The notes under the pieces: generated by a model | Seen by the model: only the letters and a program-made list of their open reading frames with translations | Databases searched by the model: none | What the model was told of the DNA's origin: nothing | Translations under genes and position numbers: made by a program | In this document: piece by piece, positions 25,862 to 36,766 of the stretch | How the letters are laid out: the number at the start of each line of letters is the position of its first letter | Position numbering within the stretch: the first letter of the stretch is position 1 | Assembly: GCA_945643635.1 (NCBI GenBank) | Contig: CALZFC010000009.1 | Coordinates: forward strand, 6,566,501-6,630,500 | Length of the DNA: 64,000 nt | DNA from: Allodiplogaster sudhausi | Lineage: Eukaryota > Nematoda > Chromadorea > Rhabditida > Diplogasteridae | Reading direction: 5' to 3'

Positions 25862-27535
25862 ATCTCTCTTTCTCGTTCTCTCTCTCTCTCTCTCTCGCTC
25901 TCCGACTGTCTCTCTCTCGCCCTGTTTTTCTATTGCACTCAGTTTCTCTTTCGTTACAATTTTATATTGCTCTCTCTCTCTCATCTTCTCATTCTCTCCT
26001 TCAACAGTTCTCTCCTGAACACTGACATGTGTAGTAAGCTGAAATCCGTGCGTGATTGGCCAACTCGTTCTTGCTCTCTCTCACTATCTCTCACTCTCAC
26101 ACACTGACTCTCTCTCTCTCCAACTTGTTCTATCTCTCTCTATCCCTCTCTCTGGTCCACTTTCTCGGCATACTTCGACATCCTAAAGGAGCAGAGCAAC
26201 ACAGATAGAATGCTCGCCGTATTGGCCATTTAACATTTTCGCGCATCCTAAAATACTGGGCCGCAATCGTTGACATCCAATAATATCTTCTTTTATCGTC
26301 TTTATCTTTCTGCTTTTTGTCTCTCTCTCTCTCGCTCTTTCAAATTCTCCCTTTTCCCTCGTAATTCTCTATCTTTCTCTCTCACTCTTACACGCTCTTT
26401 TAATCTCTATGGTTTGTCCATCTTCCCAGCTGCGCTTCTCCACGAAAAGGGAACATTCTGACGCCCTTGTACCCCCTCACATCTTGATCCTCGCCCGAGC
26501 CAAGCCATGCATCGCTTCTCACACTGACAAAAAAAGAAGCCAAGTCGAAAGGCCACTTCAGAGTGGCCCGATCCGACTTTCCCTTTCGCACATTCTCTCA
26601 TTCATGTTTCCCCCTCTTTTATTATTTCTCAATCTCTCTTTCTCTCTCGCACACCTCTCTCTGTTTCATACTCTCTCACTCTTGCCTTGTTTATCCCTCT
26701 CTCTCACTCCTTCCTTCAGTCTTTCTTTGCTCATCACTCATGCTCTGGTCATTTCTCTATATGTGGAAGGCACCATTGTAAGTGCATGGTTGCAGTAGAC
26801 ATGGAGGGAGTGAAAGAGTGCGTGAAAGCGATTAGGAGATTGAAAATAAAGAAAATGAGAAATGAAAAGAAAGAAGAGAGAACGATTAGTTAAAAAGTTT
26901 ACAGAGATTACTGAACACGCGATAAATCTATTCTGGCCGGTCCCACCAAACTGATCACTGTTTGTCGAAAGATCTCTGATCGTGTTTTTTTCTGTGTCAA
27001 CTTTGTATTAATCTTATCGATAATGTCATTTACTTATACATTTATTCATAACGATAGTTTTAAGGACAGTGGTTGTGTATAGGTCACCTTCGCACTTTTC
27101 AATGATTCATTCATTGTATCCTAAGACAGGTTGCTTTCGAGATTGCAAAGAAGCTTTCCATTTCGCCCCATTGTTCTTCTGATTTGCATACATTATTCGT
27201 CCTACCTCGAGAAGGAGAGAGTGAGAGAGAGAGAGATAGCGAGAGAAGAGGGAGAGAAACATCAACTCCATAGATTTGGCACGTTTAGCTTACTAGTGCA
27301 TTGCGCCAGCATATGAAAAGCCTTTTATAAGCATAAAAATTGATAAATACAGTATATACATATATATTTTTATTTATATAATCTATTGGTTTTTTTATGT
27401 AAATACACGTATCTTTATATCTGTTAGATTTGAATGCTTATGGTCACGGCGGTTGTTCAACATGCAGCATGAGCCTCCACTTTTGTTCTCCTTCATGCCA
27501 CCCACCCTGGGTTGTCCGGTTCGGCAAAGAAGGGT

Positions 27536-27705
27536 GCGCTCTTTGGGTGTGTTGATGATGATGTGGCCGAGGGAGACTAAACAGACTGCTCCTCCGGGCA
27601 TGGGAGCCTGTGTATCTCTTGCTTGCGCTCTTTGGGTGTGTTGATGATGATGTGGCCGAGGGAGACTAAACAGACTGCTCCTCCGGGCATGGGAGCCTGT
27701 GTATC
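27536..27705. repeat. Tandem duplication, period 89 bp
   Basis: An 81-bp segment beginning GCGCTCTTTGGGTGTG occurs at 27536-27616 and again at 27625-27705 with no difference I can see, separated by TCTTGCTT. The identity suggests a recent event or an assembly artefact. Confidence 0.93.
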
Positions 27706-27718
27706 CATGTAGTCTAGA

Positions 27719-27765
27719 CAGAGATAGAGAGAGAGAAAGAGAGAGAGAGAAAGAGAGACAGAGAT

Positions 27766-27810
<45 letters not shown>
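27719..27810. repeat. Compound GA array
   Basis: GA dinucleotides with GATA, GAAA and GACA interruptions, directly after the 89-bp duplication. Confidence 0.93.
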
Positions 27811-27811
<1 letters not shown>

Positions 27812-28875
27812 AAGATTGGGCAATCATGTGTGAGTTGAACGGCAACTTGGGTCTTGTGTGGAGGAGTGGAATAGTGGAATGGTGTACACGGCGATTCCCC
27901 TGGATAGTCTCTGGTGGTGCATGCACGGCCCCCGGCAGCTCAAGTTGCCCCCATCAAACATGAACTCTTCACCCACCACTCTCTCCTCTTCTTCGTCACT
28001 TACTCAAAGACTCGTTCAGGTTGGGTCGGAATACGCGCTTACTTGCCTCCTCTTCCCTGTAAGACTGTACGAAGAGAAGAAGCTAGGAGCATACTATGCC
28101 TGGTCATTTTACAAAGGGTGGGAGAGTGGGACTGACTGAGAATGTGAAAGAGAGAGGGAGAGAGAGAGAGAGCGACCGAGGCAGAGGATAGAGAGAGATG
28201 GAGAGAGAGAAGAACGCGAGAGTTAGACAAGGAGACCGATGCACGGTTCCAAAAGAAGTCTCAAGACTTCCCGTCTTGCTTGCGTCTTTCCGGTATGCGC
28301 TGTCTATGACGAACACACCAACACAAAGACACTTAAACACACATCAGCACACAAGCACACACTGCCTCACACACATTAGTTTTTTAATGCCCCAACTCAT
28401 CCATCCCCTTCCATGCCCATTTCGGAGTCTTTCCGATTCTCTCTCCCTCTCTACTAAAACCAACCAAAGTTCCCGGTTGTTTGTTTGTCAACCCCTCTCA
28501 TCCAACTAATTGTAAGAACGAACCCAGAGTGGTAATCTATTTTCTCACTATATTTCCGTTTCAATTTTTTCTCCTCTTTCAATGCACAATTTTGGTCGCT
28601 TTGTTTTTTGGCTGTTTTCGCATTATCACTTCTCCTATAACTATCTTTCTAATCGACTTATTTTCCTGAAAATCCCTGCGCAAAGAATACGAGGAGTGAA
28701 TTTGTTTCGTTGAACTTTTTAAAACATTACATAATGAGACCTTATCAGAATAGCAGACAACATATGTATATGAGATAAGAAAAGATAAGCTTTTTTGTTA
28801 GCTGGGTGGTTTTCTTCGATTTGGCATCCGATTATTTTGGCCGAAGAACATGATTGTTTTGTTGCGTGCTTTGTC

Positions 28876-28906
<31 letters not shown>

Positions 28907-29107
28907 CGAGGGAGGGAGAGGAGAGAGAAAGATAGATGGTGGGAAGGAGAGAGAGGAGTGTTACGGCCGGAAGTCTGGCAGGAGATGAAGCAGCAAGAAT
29001 GGCCCGAGGCATCAGCCGGAAGGAATTTAGCCCTCCTTCCCTCTCGGCCATGCAGAACGACAAGCCATACTTGGCAAGGTGGAGGATGGGGGGAGTAAGA
29101 ATAGGAA

Positions 29108-29152
<45 letters not shown>

Positions 29153-30133
29153 AACAGAAATTAACGAAAGAGAGAGAATAACAGAGGGGAAAAGAGAGAG
29201 CTGCGTTAGAAAAAAAAGAAGGAAAGATGGAATGAGGCTCTCAGAAATGGTAGAAAACTTCTTCGAAAACACTAAATATATTTCCATCCATCATTTCCAC
29301 CCAAAAGTACACAGTCATAGATAATGGAAGAGTGAAGCTACTCTCTCTCTCTCGCTCTCTCTCTCTCTCTTTCTGCTTCTCTCTCACCCTCTTTCCCTGA
29401 TTTCTCTCCGCTCTCTCTCTCCCTCTCTCCCCCTTTTTTATGTCTGCCTTCCTTGAGTGCGGGCTACGCGCGCTCATAATGGACGCCGCACATGACTGCG
29501 CTAATTTATTTCTTCTCCAACTCCCCACCGGTTGCAGCCCCTGCTTTCTCTTCATAAATGTGCATAAGAATTGAGTAAAAAGAATTGCTAGAATGAGAGA
29601 TTAAACGATTGGGGAATTAGAAGCCTTTGCGGCAGTGATTCATTGTAGACTCTGCTTTATCATGCAATTGCATCTCTCGCCCCTCCTGCTCAACTCTTTA
29701 CCATACCATTAGCATGGCTCTCCCTCTGGCAACCTTCAGCGCACGTTACCTCAATCTCTCGTTTTCTCTCGCTTTGTCGACATTTGCTCTCTCTCTCTCT
29801 CTCTCTCTCGCTCTCGCTCTCTCTCCCTCTGTTTCTCTACTCTCTCTCTCTTTCTCGTTATCTCGATTTATCTGTCCCTTAGTCGAGGCCTGTCATGACC
29901 TCCTAGAAGCCCTATGCATTATGTCGAAATGGAAACAGCAACAGCCTTCCGCCCTGCCTTATCTCTGTCTTGAATAAAAGGCGAAACCCCCCCCCCCCCT
30001 TGAACCCGTCAGAGTCAAATGGCGAGATCTCAGTTGTGGATTAGGCTGTTTCTCGAGAACTAGAAATAGGACGGGGGTGTCGGAGAAGGGAAAGATCTGA
30101 AAAATTTAACGACTTGTATATTAAAATCACAAC

Positions 30134-30177
30134 CCACCGAAAACCACTATAGTGGTTTTCGGTGGACGTATACGTCC
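30134..30177. repeat. Two overlapping perfect palindromes (32 bp and 14 bp)
   Basis: Bases 30134-30165 form a perfect 32-bp inverted repeat with no loop, centred on ACTATAGT. Bases 30164-30177 form a second perfect palindrome, GGACGTATACGTCC. The pair lies in AT-rich DNA between long simple repeats. Confidence 0.92.
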
Positions 30178-32560
30178 CCGAAACGGAGTAGTCTTCCCCA
30201 CGAACTCTGTCATTCCTTCAACAGTAAGACAACCGCCACCATAAGAGACTCCTACAGTAATCCGATGATGACGGGCCCTTTCTCTATACATCTTATCCCA
30301 TTGTCTAAGAACCCAAACACTAATAAGAATTGAGGAGACACGCAATTATACAGGTCAAAAACCATGTACAGCATTCCCGGGAAATGTCGCTATTCAAATC
30401 CTGGCATTATGCCAACTTTGTGCCGGTTCAGAATCGAAGAATTAATCAACAATTCGCGTGGAGCAGAGTCATTGGTCAAGGAGAGTGGTTGAGAATGCCT
30501 AGCTTGCTGCAAATATAAAGAGTTTGGGAGACAAACCGAAGAGAGACAGTCACTTCCTGGAGTCTCTATCTTCCTCTTCCTCCTTCTTTTTCTTCTTCTT
30601 CGGCTGCTATCTTCGTAGGCTATTCATGACCCTCTTCTATGCGACTGTCGTGTTTTTTGGCCTTCAGCCTGTTCTGGCTTTCTAAAGTATTCCGCTCCTC
30701 TCATACCGTAGAGAGCACGGACTTTGGAGTCCAAAAATGGCAGGTTATAATGAGATTTTTTACGGGTTGTGCTTTATCATTTATATTTTCAGAAGATTTA
30801 TGGAAAACGATTTATACAATATAGTATTTTTTTGTCGAAAAATCCCAAATGTGTCATTTACACACTCGCAAGAGTAGCAACTTTACGTCTTGGCAACATA
30901 CTACGCCAACTGACAGAACAAGGCACTGATTAAGCTGCTGGCTTTGCTGTGCGGGAGACCGCGCTATGACACTTCGCTTCTCGGGTGCTCTCTTTTGCAT
31001 TGCATTGAAAGGATAGAGAAAGAAAGAGAGATTGAGAGAGAACGAAAAGTATACACAGGAGAGAAGGAAAAAGAAAAAAGAGAGAGTGAGATAGAGAGAG
31101 AAAAACAGAGAGAGAAAGCCTATTCTCTGGCTCTTTCCAAATTTACGGCCGCCCTCCGCCCCCGCTTTACGAGTTTCTGCCATGTATCGTCGCCGCTGAT
31201 CAGTGGCAACATCCCGAAGCAATTTTTGGCCCTCCCCACTCATGCCCTCTAAATGCCCTTGGGCGTTTTAAACGCCGAATGAGTCCGCGCAACCGGCAAC
31301 TGTTGGTTATTCATCACGGTTCCCCTCACCCCGCTTGACCATCTTCTTCCCAATTCCCTCCCCCCTCCTCGCTCTCACCCACAGACTGCATCTATTTCTT
31401 TTTGGTTGAGTTTATGCCGAATACACTTCGTTCTCTCTCTGTTGATCCGCATGTTTATCTCCCGCCTCCTTATCCGTATATTTGTGGGTCTTCAACGTTT
31501 CAGAGCGAAGCGGGGGCGCTAAGCATCCCGAGACGGTGGCCTTGGCTCGGGTGGGGCTTCACGTTTCTGCATTTATAATATTGCTGCATGGTCACAAGAG
31601 CGACTTATGCCTTAGTCGTCGCTCTATTTCTGACAGCCACCCGTAATATTGCATTGGCCAGCCGCGAAATTCATTGGCTCCTGTTATCTTTCTTCAATTT
31701 TCGTTCTGTAGCCATCGTTCCCTCTCCTTTTCACCCTCTCCCCTTACAATTAGTCACTACGTCTTCCCGTCATCTTCTTCTTCTTTCTCTCTCTCTCTCA
31801 CTCTCCCTCTCTCTCGCTCTCATTTTCCTCCGTCTCTTACAGTGTCGGCAGCTGCTTGAGACCATTGCTGCGCACGAGGAGTCATTCACTTATCCCGCTC
31901 TGAACTATTTTGCTGCCATTCAATTAATACGCCTTGAACACTGTGAAGCGGCTGCTTGTTGTGGCTCTCAGCATCCAGAACCACGCGTCAAATATGGAAC
32001 AGCCGATAATAATCGGCTCAAAAAGTTCTATGTTTCCTAGCGCTTCAACCAGCTAGTCTTTCTTTCATTCGGAAGCACCACATTTAGGAGGAAAATCGAA
32101 TGCACCCCTGGGAGTTCCCGGTCGCAACATTGAGAAGTCTGCATTTATTTTCACTCCTATAGTTCAATTTCATTGTTCATGAAATTTCGATCCTTTTTGT
32201 CTCCATTATACTAGATTCCCGAAAGACTTCTGTTGTTTGGAGAAAGTCCATCCGGAAAGTACTCGCGCAGCGATGAGAAGGAGGGGAGGGGGGCTGCCCT
32301 GATTGCTTTCCATCTTGCCAGTGTTCTAGCCTCTGATTCGCTGTCCGACAAGTTCATGTCTTTCTATGTCTGGTCATCTCTCTCACTTCTCTCTCTCACT
32401 CTCAGTCACGCTCACTCACACTTCCTCTCATTCTATTTTATCCTGTCTCCCTATGACTTCGCTCAACATCAGGCTCAATCCTAGGCTGATCAAATCTGCC
32501 CTGCGGGCGTGTGTTCATGATGTTAGGGAAGGGGTCGGCAAGGAAAGGAGCAAGAGAGGG

Positions 32561-32602
<42 letters not shown>

Positions 32603-33850
32603 GGAGAGCGTTTACCCTCTCTTATGCTAGCCGCAATGCCCTTTGTTTTCTCGATACGTACATACTTCATCTACATATGTATGTAGACAGTCAAAACTAT
32701 CGAAATTGTAGAGCTAGTGCGAATTGGCGTCTTGCGCGGCTGTGTGTTAAGACTGAATTGAAAGTAGATTCATCAATGCTGCAACGGCCATTTTAACTGC
32801 GAACGGTCCCAATAAAACTGCTGACAATTTCCTTGCTCTGTCAGTATCAGACATTCAACTTGCTATGCTATGTCGAAATTTCCGATATTTACATAATAAT
32901 GTGTGTTTTTTTCATGATGTTACCATGATTTAGGTCGCCTCTATATTGTTTCTTGCAGTCTCTCACTCTCTCGTGCTCTCTCTTCATTTCCCTATCTCTC
33001 TGTTTCTATCTTTCTCTCTCTCTCCAACCCAACACCTACTGGAGTCCTTGAATGTCTTGTATTTCAGTCCTGGTCGTTCGTCTTTCGGAAGGGCTACAGT
33101 TGCCTTCTTCTCCTTTTTGTGTCTTTTCAAGCCGCTCCATCTCTGGTTCCGCCCTCTTCTACAAAATGAATCAAAAGAAGAAGAAGAAGAAGAAGCATCA
33201 CCATTTCCCTTCGATTTAGAACAGCCCTCTTTTTCTTTGCCCATCTCACTTTTCATAATGGAAACACCGTTTTTCTACTTTCTATTGCCCTTTAAAAATT
33301 ATTCGCTGCCAACCCAGAGCGAAGAAACGGATGATGGTTTCATTAAATTTGTTTCCGTTGTACTACTTACTTTTCATGACCGTCGGATATCTAATGGTCA
33401 GCTTTTCACTGTATTCTTCGTGATTTGTTCGCAAACCATGCATCTGTTCTCTTCATTCGTTTACCCATCCTAGATTTTCTTTTCATGCTTCCAAACATTC
33501 TGGAATATCGGCTGGTTGGTTGTATGCCAAGTCCACGTCTTCTCAAAGACGGCCAAGTGAACTGCGGAAGAGCACAGCATCCGTGAGCTCCGTCTCAATG
33601 TATGCATATCTTTCTCTCTCCCTCCCTCTCTTTCTCTCTCTCTCTCCTTATCTCTTGGCTGGACACGCTCTCTCATCTTCACGCAACCCACCATCTTCGC
33701 TTACTTTCTCTACTCTTTCTCTCTCTTTCTCCCTCTCTCTCTCTTTTCTCAATGTTCTCTTCGAATTGGACAAACAGCTTGCGCCATCGTTTGCAACAAG
33801 TGAGACGATGTATATACGAGATATTGGAGGAAGTGCGGAGGACGGCGTAC

Positions 33851-33891
33851 AAGGTGGTAGAGAGAGAGAGAGAGAGAGAGTGGAGAGAGAG

Positions 33892-33923
<32 letters not shown>

Positions 33924-33960
33924 TGGAGAGAGAGAAAGAAAGAGAGAGAGAGAGAGAGAG
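33851..33960. repeat. GA array with a 44-bp internal duplication
   Basis: Two units each containing GTGGAGAGAGAGAAAGAAAG, offset by about 44 bp, within a longer GA tract. Confidence 0.85.
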
Positions 33961-34144
33961 AACAAGATGATGGCAGGCAATAGGAAACGAACGGTGCCGT
34001 ATGGATATGTGAATAGCCGTGGGTTAGCGGAAGCTGTGTAGAACGCTAGACTGAGATAATTGGACAGGAATAAGGGGGAGAGAGCAACGAGAATTGAGTG
34101 GATGGCTGGAAATAGCAGTGCAATATGAAGAGGAATGGGGAGAG

Positions 34145-34186
<42 letters not shown>

Positions 34187-35636
34187 AGAGGCTAGAAGTG
34201 ATTGTTCGAGGGTTGTATGCATCCGCGTGAGTGGGGTGGGTGGGGCAGACAGTTTAGATGTAAAGTTCCGATCCAAACCCTTTGTTCCATGCAGTCAAGG
34301 AGCGTGATTAAGTGGATGAACCATTCTTTGAGCATGAATGAGCCTCGAAGATATTATACACGTTCTTTTATTTTAGTTTTATTTATAGCTTTGTAAGAAA
34401 AGTATATACATATATCTATTTTATGAATGTCGACAGGATAAAAAAATAGTTGTCTTTGTATCGAGTTTCATGTTGACCACATGGGGCGGGCTACTGCAAT
34501 TGTACATTTATTGAGAGAGACACATGCACTTTTCTTCTTGTTGTATCCCTATCATATTCTCGCTTTCGCGGTTTTTTTTAAGTTCATGCATACATACTTC
34601 TTCTGTTGCCATAACAATAGCCAAAAGAGGATGAGCAACTTGCTCCCACTCTCTTCCACATTCGCTCTCTGGTTATCTCTCTGTCACTTTGTCTCTCTCT
34701 TGCACTTTCTCCCTCACTCTCGCATCTTCCTTCTGTCTCATCCCAAGTGCAGCCAGCCCCCTTATCCTTCTCCCCTTTGACTGGCACATACACTATCACC
34801 AACGCCACATCGATCTCATGAAACTGCGTGACATACCCTAATCTCTTTCCTTCATTCCCTCTGTTTCTTGTCTCTCTCAGTCTTTGTTTCCCCAGATCAC
34901 GATCTCTTTCTCTCTCTCCTTTTCTCTTTCTCACTCTCTTCTCCCGATGTCTCTCGTTTGCACTCTCCCTTTACATCTTATCTCCCTCAAACTCTCTCCT
35001 AATCTGTTTCTCCCCCACTTCTCAGGCTCTTCCTTGACCTTATTTTTCTCTCTTGCTCTCTCTGGTTCCCGTTTTAGACGTTTCTCTCGAAATCTTCGCG
35101 TGTCTAAGAGCGCTTTCCTTTTGTCTTCTTTACATCTTTTTTGTTGGTTAGCTTGATTTACAAAGAATGATTTGGCTAATTTTTTTACTGATTCCCTGGG
35201 ACACGTGAATACGAAGCATGTCACCATTATCCATTTTTCATAAATTCTTCCGATTCCTTCAGCTACGGCTTCTTTCCTTTCTTACTCGTTCTCTGTCAAG
35301 AACTCTTTTCCTTTTATTTTATTTACTTACGTCTCACCCACTAATGGTTTATCTTACCTGCTCCCTGTTCTCGTCATCTTTGGCGATTCTTTTAGAAAGA
35401 TATAGAGAAAACGAACACATTCACATTTCTATTAGTCTTTTACTTCTTTTTTTACATAGCTAGTTTTCAAATAATTACAACTACTCGCTCTGTTTTTCGT
35501 TCTATAATTTGCATGCTCGTTCTTCCTTCCTCTTTTCCATGTATCCGTTTTTCTACTCTGTTCAACACCAGTTTCGTACGTTGGTGTCTCCTTTTTACGA
35601 ATGGAACGTCTCGTCTACTCGTTCGTTCACTTGTCC

Positions 35637-35716
35637 CTTCTCTCTTTCTCATTCTCTCTCTCTTTCACTCTCCTTTTCTCTCTCCCTTTCTCTCTCTCTT
35701 TCTCTCTCTCTCTTCT

Positions 35717-35765
<49 letters not shown>

Positions 35766-35789
35766 TCGCGCTCTCTCTCGCTCTCTCTC

Positions 35790-35836
<47 letters not shown>
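35637..35836. repeat. CT array, about 200 bp
   Basis: The longest almost uninterrupted CT tract of the window, broken by TTCTTCTT and CGCG units. Confidence 0.95.
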
Positions 35837-36766
35837 AGAGCAGCTGTACTCGACTAGTCTAGCCATTCATTCTTCTCTCTTCTTCTTCCTTCCCTGCCGC
35901 AGGCCATTGTCCTCGCCAAGTCCTCAGTCTGAGTCATAGAGCCCCTCGTGGTTATTCCTCATGTGCAACAAAGGCGAGTTGTTCGGCAAGTATTTCTGCG
36001 AGATCTCCATATCAGCCTGTTCACCTTTGTCCGCCAACTTGGTCATGATATCCAATGTGCCATTTTTGACACGCGGGAAATGCTTAACCGTCCTCATCGA
36101 ATACCTGTTTGATTGTCGGTGTAAGATTTAACCGAGAAAACATTTTAATTCGCAGACATAGCCCTCAAAAATTTACATATGTATACAGGCTGACATTTTG
36201 ACCTTGTCTCGTCTTCGTCTCACAACGGCCTTTCATCGGATCTTTTCTCGCTATAGTATGTATGTACTATTTGGAATAGCTGTTTGCTGAACAAATTTTT
36301 GGCGAGAATGAGTAGCTTCCCTAATAAATCTCCTTTCTCTCTATCTCGCCCTTTCTTTCTCTCTCTCTCATCTTTCACTTTCTCTCTCTCACTGAGTCTT
36401 TCTTTCTTTCATTCTTTCTAACATTCTACTTTTCTCTCATTCTCTCTCTCACTCCTCCTTCCATTGTTACGTTCTCATCTGCCAATTCTCCTGTTTCAAC
36501 TGCCCTGCGCATCAGTCCAGCCAGAAAAAAAGATTTGCTATTCATGAACGGCCAATTGGTAGCTCTTATTTCAACGAGCACTAGAAGCATTTTTTTAAAG
36601 TGTTCTCTTCGCGTGAAATTTATTGAATCTGAGAAAAAGAAAATAATAGTTGAGTTTTTGCAGGTGGTAAGGCGAGAAAGAGGAGGAGTTGCGAAAGAGA
36701 GTAAGAGAGAGAAAGAAAGAGAGAGAGGGAGTGAGAGAGAGAGAGAGAGCGCGAAAGCAAGCAAGA

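Larger units (their letters stand above)
24515..30125. other. Repeat-rich intergenic block, no gene supported
   Basis: About 5.6 kb upstream of the zinc-finger gene, dominated by CT and GA arrays near 24929-24962, 25239-25382, 25571-25622, 25823-25918, 27719-27810, 28873-28930, 29106-29152 and 29341-29425. It also contains an 89-bp tandem duplication at 27536-27705 and a run of 13 C at 29987-29999. A short stretch at 25509-25571 reads plausibly on both strands but could not be joined to neighbouring exons. Confidence 0.55.
30178..36766. other. Repeat-rich intergenic block upstream of the Ly6-like gene
   Basis: CT and GA arrays recur at about 32561-32612, 33851-33960, 34139-34186, 35637-35836 and 36697-36750. 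A (GAA)n stretch lies at 33174-33194. Open frames of up to about 175 codons run through these repeats (for example 32946-33473) and have no domain signature and none of the GC-rich codon use of the real exons. I see no supportable gene. Confidence 0.55.

Noticed and set aside
33648..34041. Arg/Glu-rich and Ser/Leu-rich frames resembling low-complexity proteins
   Set aside because: These are translations of GA/CT arrays on either strand, as throughout the window.
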